A stretch of DNA of 64,000 nucleotides from Sipunculus nudus (taxonomy: Eukaryota; Annelida; Sipuncula; Golfingiida; Sipunculidae): positions 10,567,076-10,631,075 of the forward strand of contig CM049309.1 in the NCBI GenBank assembly GCA_026874595.1. Reading direction: 5' to 3'. The notes under the pieces are model-generated. The model saw only the letters and a program-made list of their open reading frames with translations, was not told where the DNA came from and did no database searches. Of the stretch, positions 58,974-64,000 are shown in pieces. Both the position numbers and the translations under genes were made by a program. Every line of letters starts with the position of its first letter. Positions within the stretch are counted from its first letter, which is position 1.

Positions 58974-60023
58974 CTGTAAAATTATCCCATAATTAAACCA
59001 AAGCATTCCATTAAAAGCATTAAAATTGTATTTTTTTTTAACTTTATGGGTACTTTAAAATTAATACTTATGGAAAGACTGAGGCATCTAAATTTATTAT
59101 CAGTGTCATTTATTATTTCACCTTGAAATTCTATTCTTCACTTTCACATTTTTTCATTATGTTGAAGCTCATTATAATGAAACTCCAATTTACTTTATTT
59201 AAAGCCTAATTTAAAGCTCAGTTCATCAAATTATGATATTCATTCTCTGTTCTAATTCATGTATTTCTGAGGATACACATTGAATTTTATAAAACTGAAA
59301 CATTTTGTTTCAGAAACTTACACCAGATGGAGCTGGCCATCAATGTAGGTAGAGTTTTATTATAATGCCTATCTTTAATATTACTAAAAGCTGCTGAACT
59401 ACAAGACCAACAATGAAAAGATTTGTCTAGCTTTCAATTATCCATGGTTTGAAGATGCATGGTAATTGAAACTGATTACATTTCCTGTGAAATTTTATAC
59501 ACAATAATGATATGAAAATTTATTTTTAATAGTTTCAATATACATTAGCAAACTTTCATTTTCAACTGATAAAGACGCCTTTCACACATCAAATGCAATA
59601 CATGTTTAAATCCATTGTGAATGCAAACTAAGTTTTAACGACAATTCAAATGCTTTTCCATCTGTTTTGCTCAAAGCACTGAATACTGCTCTGGTTTCAA
59701 ACTGTTCTCAAAGTGAATCTGATTATCCACTTCATTAGAGTGCTGTGTGAATGCTCCAAGTGCATCCAATATGGTTTAGACTTAATTTCTATGTGGCAAC
59801 TGGGTCACACCACAAGTGTTAATGTTTGTGTCATCATGCTGTTATATTAGTTCACAAATGAAAAGTACAGCTCCTGCCCTTGTGCTAGATGCCCCTGTGA
59901 AAACACAGTATGGTTTTAAACTGATTTGATTAATGTACTTGGCCCAAAATTGTTTAAACCTTTTGGTGTGTGAAAGAGGTTTTGAACATTGTGTATTTCT
60001 TTTCTCTATTTTTTTTTTTTTAC

Positions 60024-60152
60024 CTGAGCATGTCCACATCGGTCCACCTCTGATTTAAACTGCAGGATTTCTCGGTGAACTACCTTGTGTTCATCAAGCG
60101 CCCTTCTGGTCGTGTCAAGGTCAGTTCCATAACCCTCTCTCTCTATGTCAGC
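60024..60152 (-). CDS. MACF1: Spectraplakin exon e5: plakin-domain spectrin repeat
   Basis: Symmetric phase 0-0 exon of 129 nt encoding 43 residues, from ADIEREGYGTDLDTTRRALD to FKSEVDRCGHAQ. It continues the coiled-coil helices of the repeat preceding the SH3-bearing one. The donor GTAAAA is followed by a long poly-A run in the transcript; the acceptor is CACCATAG. Confidence 0.88.
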
Positions 60153-60638
60153 CTATGGTGATACCAAACAATATAAATATATTTTAAGTATAACAACTTT
60201 GACAAATATTTTAAAATCTTGAAGTGGTACAAGCAATGTTCTCAAAACTACAGATGATGTCTTTGAGTTTCAACTTTACAAGAATAACAAATATGCAATT
60301 TAATCAACAGATGAAAGTTGTATTAAATATTTTATTGAAGATAACTAGCCTATTCCTCAACATCATTTTACTTTTGATCAGGAATTTCATGTCTAATGGT
60401 CTACAAAAAATCATCTGCATTACCTGAAATAATCAATGTTGTTTTATTGAGTTATCTTTCCCAAAGAATGAAGATGTCCAAGATCTTAAATATCAAAGAA
60501 TTTTAAAAATGTTTTGATGGTACATAATGTATTTTAGACTTCACAGTATACTGAACACAAATATAATGCATATACTATATCCTGTAATTATTTATACTGA
60601 CTGACCAGCATGACCTTGACTTTGTTGATATGACTTAC

Positions 60639-60843
60639 CTGCATGGCCTTGACCTTGTTCAGACAATCCTGCAGTCTTCTGAAGGATTCGTTGGTCTCAA
60701 GCAGACGCGTTTCCGTCACCTCCTCTGTCGTCTTGGTGATCATGGTACCTTCTTGTAGGAATGTTCGTCGTGCCACTTTTTGGATAATTTCCGTCTCCAG
60801 TCTTGTGTGGAGTATTTCAACTCGCTGTTGAATCCGATATACT
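60639..60843 (-). CDS. MACF1: Spectraplakin exon e4: plakin-domain spectrin repeat
   Basis: Exon of 205 nt completing the Arg codon from e3 and ending in phase 0. It starts RVYRIQQRVEILHTRL, which matches the family helix that opens a plakin-domain repeat, and ends FRRLQDCLNKVKAMQ. Helical, without Pro in the core. Acceptor TTTATCTAG, donor GTAAGTCA. Confidence 0.9.
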
Positions 60844-61365
60844 CTAGATAAATACAGTTATACAATATTATCACACTGACAATATTTAGGATGTTGGATA
60901 CAGGTGTTATATTTTAGATCAATTATGGTTTCTTTTTCACTACTTTCTCAGGCATACATACAGAACTTGGGCAGCATATATAGTTATTTATTCTTGTTAG
61001 GATGACTTTTGACTGAAACTTGCCTTTGCCAGTACTATGCAGCAGGGAAACCTGAGAGCATATAGTTATTAAAGCATTGTGGCAGTGACTTTGTTTACAA
61101 ATTTTGTTTGCAGTGTATAATCCTCAATAAAAGGGGATTTTTTTTATACATTTGTGTCATGCAAATTAATAAGGCAAGCTATGGCATAACTGTGTCATGG
61201 AACACTGGTTATATTTCCTGTGATCAATCGGGACCATAACTGAACTGCTTAATGTAAATTCCTCCACTTAAAGGATAAAAGAGTTTACAGGTAACTATTA
61301 TTACACTAATGTTTTTGTTATAATTTATTGAGGCCTAAATCACAAGAATAATACTAAATGCCTAC

Positions 61366-61529
61366 CTTCTGTGCATCTGCTCAGACTGGTGGTAGTTTCC
61401 ACTGCGTAACGTCTGTACGTCAGTGTTCAGGTGGTGCACATTGTTCTCCACTTGACGTAGCGACTGTTGCATGCCATCACACTTGTGTTTGATCTCGTGT
61501 GGGGATACAACATCCAATCTCTGCTCCTC
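61366..61529 (-). CDS. MACF1: Spectraplakin exon e3: plakin-domain spectrin repeat
   Basis: Exon of 164 nt, phase 0 in, two bases carried out. It encodes EEQRLDVVSPHEIKHKCDGM and a further 34 residues ending NYHQSEQMHR. Charged amphipathic helix with the conserved H-x-Q-S-E-Q-M-H segment found at this place in plakin domains. Borders TGATTGCAG and GTAGGC. Confidence 0.88.
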
Positions 61530-62096
61530 CTGCAATCAATATTTAAAAAATTATAACATAAGAACATATTTTGAATATAAAAATATTATAATTCTCCCAG
61601 TCAAACAAACATCACAGAAAATTCAAAATCTGATCTAAAAAAAACATCATGGAGAAAGGAATACATTCCTGTTGCAATATTTACTGCTGAATATTTACCA
61701 TATCCTTCACTCAGTTATAATTATCCAATGGCCCTGACTTAAAGATTATATTATATATAATCCTATATATTTTTCATACATTTTATTATTATTTAGTGTA
61801 GTACACTGACCTCATATAATATTAAATATTTATTATGTTAACAACCACATGTCATAACTGTTATTATTTTTTTTATAGAATGGAAGCCTGTCAAATAACA
61901 GAGCATTATTTTATTTTTGTAAATTTCCTTTTAATTTTTAATTAAAAAAGCATCAAGAAGCTATAATCCTGAGCTTTATATCAGTATTCATAAAGGACAA
62001 GCCAGACAACAATGCTTTTTGGTCAAAGCTCTGTAAATCACCAACTAACAAATGTTAGGTCAAAATCACAACATATGTTCTCAGAATCACCCTTAC

Positions 62097-62190
62097 ATGA
62101 TCGATGCCTCTCTCCACCTCATCCAGCTTGTCCTCGTTGTTCCTGCAGTCCCGGTGTACCTTTTCCGCCAGTCTCTGCAGTCTCTCCAAT
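62097..62190 (-). CDS. MACF1: Spectraplakin exon e2: plakin-domain spectrin repeat
   Basis: Exon of 94 nt that completes the split Arg codon of e1 and ends in phase 0. The peptide LERLQRLAEKVHRDC continues the helix from e1, followed by NNEDKLDEVERGIDH, a normal helix turn. Acceptor CTGTTAAAG, donor GTAAGG. Confidence 0.87.
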
Positions 62191-63033
62191 CTTTAACAGA
62201 ATAACATCAAATTTAGATAAAATATCATAACCAAAGCAAAATAAATCTTACTTTTCAATTAACTGTTTATAAGAGCTGTGATGTGGAATAGTACCTTTGC
62301 TACTACAATTTAACTGGAACACTATGGGTATAAATTTTTAAACAACTAATACTTTGTGATGTTGCTGTATGCTTATCATAACACATTTTCTAACAAATAA
62401 CAAATTTTGGTAGTAATGTGTGGGTTTATACCAAGCTGTGTCCAGTGCACAAAAGGCTTGTAGAAACTTCCTTAATGGTTGCTACCCTGTTGGCTTTACT
62501 GCAGCAGTTTGAGGCCTCTTCCTTATAAAATTATCATATTTTCCAAGGTTGATTTGAAGCAGTTTGAGGGCTCTTCCTCAAAAAGATAATTTTCAAAGGA
62601 TGATAAAATTATAATATTAACTTTAGGAGTAGCTGTTAAAATCTAAATGTCCTACACAGTCCAACAATAAAATGAGAGTTTTTCACTTAAGATATCTTTG
62701 TTAAGCAAACAAATATATTCTTCTTTTGGTGGGAGAACCCATGGCTTTTATATCTATTTAAATTAACTCTGATATAGTTATGATTAAGGATTAGCACATA
62801 TTACAAACCTGGTGAAATAATTATGTACACAGAACATGTCAATTCCAACAGATTGGTACCGGATATGGTCATGTCAATTTAAATAATGAAAAACAAATGT
62901 TCAGTCAATGAAAATTCTAAATATAAGTGTATACTAAGTATGAATACATTTTTCAGCAACCTATCATATAATATCCTGAAATATCTACATTTTCTTTATT
63001 TAGAGCATGTATATGTATTATTAGATGTATTAC

Positions 63034-63164
63034 CTTGATATTTCTGCCTGGATGGCCATATCCCTTTCTTGTTGGGCGAGCACAAATCGGTCCCAGAGTC
63101 TGTTGATGTTTTCAAGATGTAACTGCTCGTCCAACGAGTGAGGGCTGCCATCGTGTGACAGATC
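63034..63164 (-). CDS. MACF1: Spectraplakin exon e1: plakin-domain spectrin repeat
   Basis: First exon in the window, 131 nt, entering in phase 0 and leaving with two bases of an Arg codon. It encodes 43 residues containing NINRLWDRFVLAQQERD, the heptad pattern typical of a helix in the plakin-domain spectrin repeats before the SH3. Acceptor TTGTTCCAG and donor GTAATA are clear. The upstream exon lies beyond the window edge. Confidence 0.88.
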
Positions 63165-64000
63165 CTGGAACAAATGAAACAAAAATTATAAAGAGTTGAT
63201 CTGCTCTCCTGAAAACTCTATAAGAATTCCTCATGTTAGAGACTGTGAAATAAAACTTTTCATCTCAGCCAAGGAGGCTATGTTTTCAACTTTGTCTATC
63301 TGTTTGTTTGCTAGCAGGTTTACAAAATATTGCAGAACTGATTTCTATGAAACTTTGTGGAAGGGTGAGGCCTTGGCAAGAAAGACTATTACTTTCAAGA
63401 AAGATTATTACTTCCACCAGTACAGTATACATTAAATCTCCATTTGTGTGTATCATGTGTGTGTATTTTTTCACAAAATAACGCATGCAACCATGAACAG
63501 AATCTCATGAAATTTGCAGTACATTTCGGGAAAGGGGTAATGAGTAATTGATTAGATTTTGGTGTCGATCTGGAACATGACCCTGATTCAGAGACATAAT
63601 CAAGAATATTCGCAAATGTACAGTGACTTAGGCACAAATGAACCTGGGAATAAGGGCCAAATAAGTGAATGCAAACACCTTGGCATGCAAATTTCTAGTT
63701 TTAACAAATTGAACTTGTTTGCAGGTCCGGATCCAGTTGAACTGACCCAGTTATGCGTACTATGGCAAGTTCCATTATAATATTTCACATAAACACTTAC
63801 CAGAAAAAAAATTTTACACTTAATATTTTCAAACACAATACAATGACATGCTATTCTGAGCAGAGCATAATCTTCAAAACAGTCCAAATGTTAACTCAAT
63901 TTCTTACAGATGAACAGCATTCTGTCAGACAGCTTGAAGCACAAAACTAAATTAGTAAGTCATCGTTAGCACAAATTGGTACACATAGTGCTACAGCAAA
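63165..64000. other. Intron upstream of e1, with a dispersed repeat
   Basis: About 63200-63610 is a dispersed repeat (AGGCTATGTTTTCAACTTTG, GTTTGTTTGCTAGCAGGTTTAC, GATTTTGGTGTCGATCTGG), third copy of the family at 8820 and 57770. The remainder to the edge shows no exon. Confidence 0.6.

Larger units (their letters stand above)
58431..63033. other. Introns between e1 and e7
   Basis: Six introns of 465-1,050 bp. They are AT-rich, with no RNA gene, open frame or clear element. A short imperfect duplication (GCAGTTTGAGG.CTCTTCCT) occurs at about 62502 and 62551. Confidence 0.7.
2437..63164 (-). other. MACF1: Spectraplakin gene, internal part (32 exons resolved)
   Basis: This minus-strand gene encodes the middle of a spectraplakin, a cytoplasmic cytolinker joining actin, microtubules and adhesion or intermediate-filament structures. 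The domain order seen is plakin-domain spectrin repeats with SH3, a plakin-repeat region of 9,031 residues, then rod spectrin repeats. That order is specific to the MACF1/dystonin/Shot/VAB-10 family; plectin and desmoplakin have no spectrin rod after plakin repeats. Every exon was bounded by reading GT/AG sites, and phases agree through all junctions (coding total about 32.6 kb). The CH domains and the EF-hand/GAS2 end are absent because both gene ends fall outside the window. Invertebrates usually carry one such gene, so MACF1 here means ortholog of the MACF1/DST pair. Confidence 0.95.

Noticed and set aside
1-64000. Bacterial-type systems, CRISPR array, phage or viral genes
   Set aside because: The 94-bp and 177-bp arrays have no unique spacers, and no cas, transposase, integrase or capsid-like frame is visible. 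All real coding sequence is spliced spectraplakin.

Overview
The window is a single-gene stretch of an animal nuclear genome. Everything that reads as real protein lies on the minus strand and forms the middle of one spectraplakin gene, the MACF1/dystonin/Shot/VAB-10 family of giant proteins linking actin, microtubules and intermediate filaments. I resolve 32 exons between 63164 and 2437. All have GT..AG borders and compatible phases, giving one continuous frame of about 10,870 codons. Both gene ends are outside the window: the N-terminal CH-CH actin-binding domain and first plakin spectrin repeats lie beyond 64000, and the rest of the rod plus the EF-hand/GAS2 end lies below position 1. The AT-rich introns and their repeats (a tRNA-derived SINE, an element ending in a GC-rich hairpin with about 177-bp core repeats, and elements ending in ACGGAC runs) suggest a mollusc, probably a bivalve. 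That assignment is inference.

Layout in transcription order (right to left). 63164-44881: 21 small exons encode the plakin domain (spectrin repeats with an embedded SH3 domain at 55280-54089), including a 21-nt microexon. 41060-30447: a 10,614-nt exon with about 80 plakin (plectin) repeats. 30306-13828: a 16,479-nt exon, separated from the first by a 140-bp intron, with more plakin repeats, a Lys/Pro-rich linker, and a block of 28 tandem units of about 108 residues that alternate between two types. 11152-2437: nine exons start the spectrin-repeat rod, including a 1,311-nt exon and a Ser/Pro-rich symmetric exon.

The two giant exons encode 9,031 residues. Each starts and ends in phase 0, as do the exons on either side. 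Splicing can therefore include both (a giant plakin-repeat isoform) or skip them (a plakin-plus-rod isoform), as known for Shot, MACF1b and VAB-10. Reading through the last donor adds 48 residues and a stop, which could be a VAB-10A-like C-terminal end.

I see no bacterial-type system, viral gene, CRISPR array or complete transposase. The most unusual item is the coding higher-order repeat at 16486-25749, a satellite-like amplification inside a coding exon with traces of unequal exchange. Next are a 15-copy 94-bp minisatellite touching a splice acceptor and the 9-unit core expansion in a mobile element.
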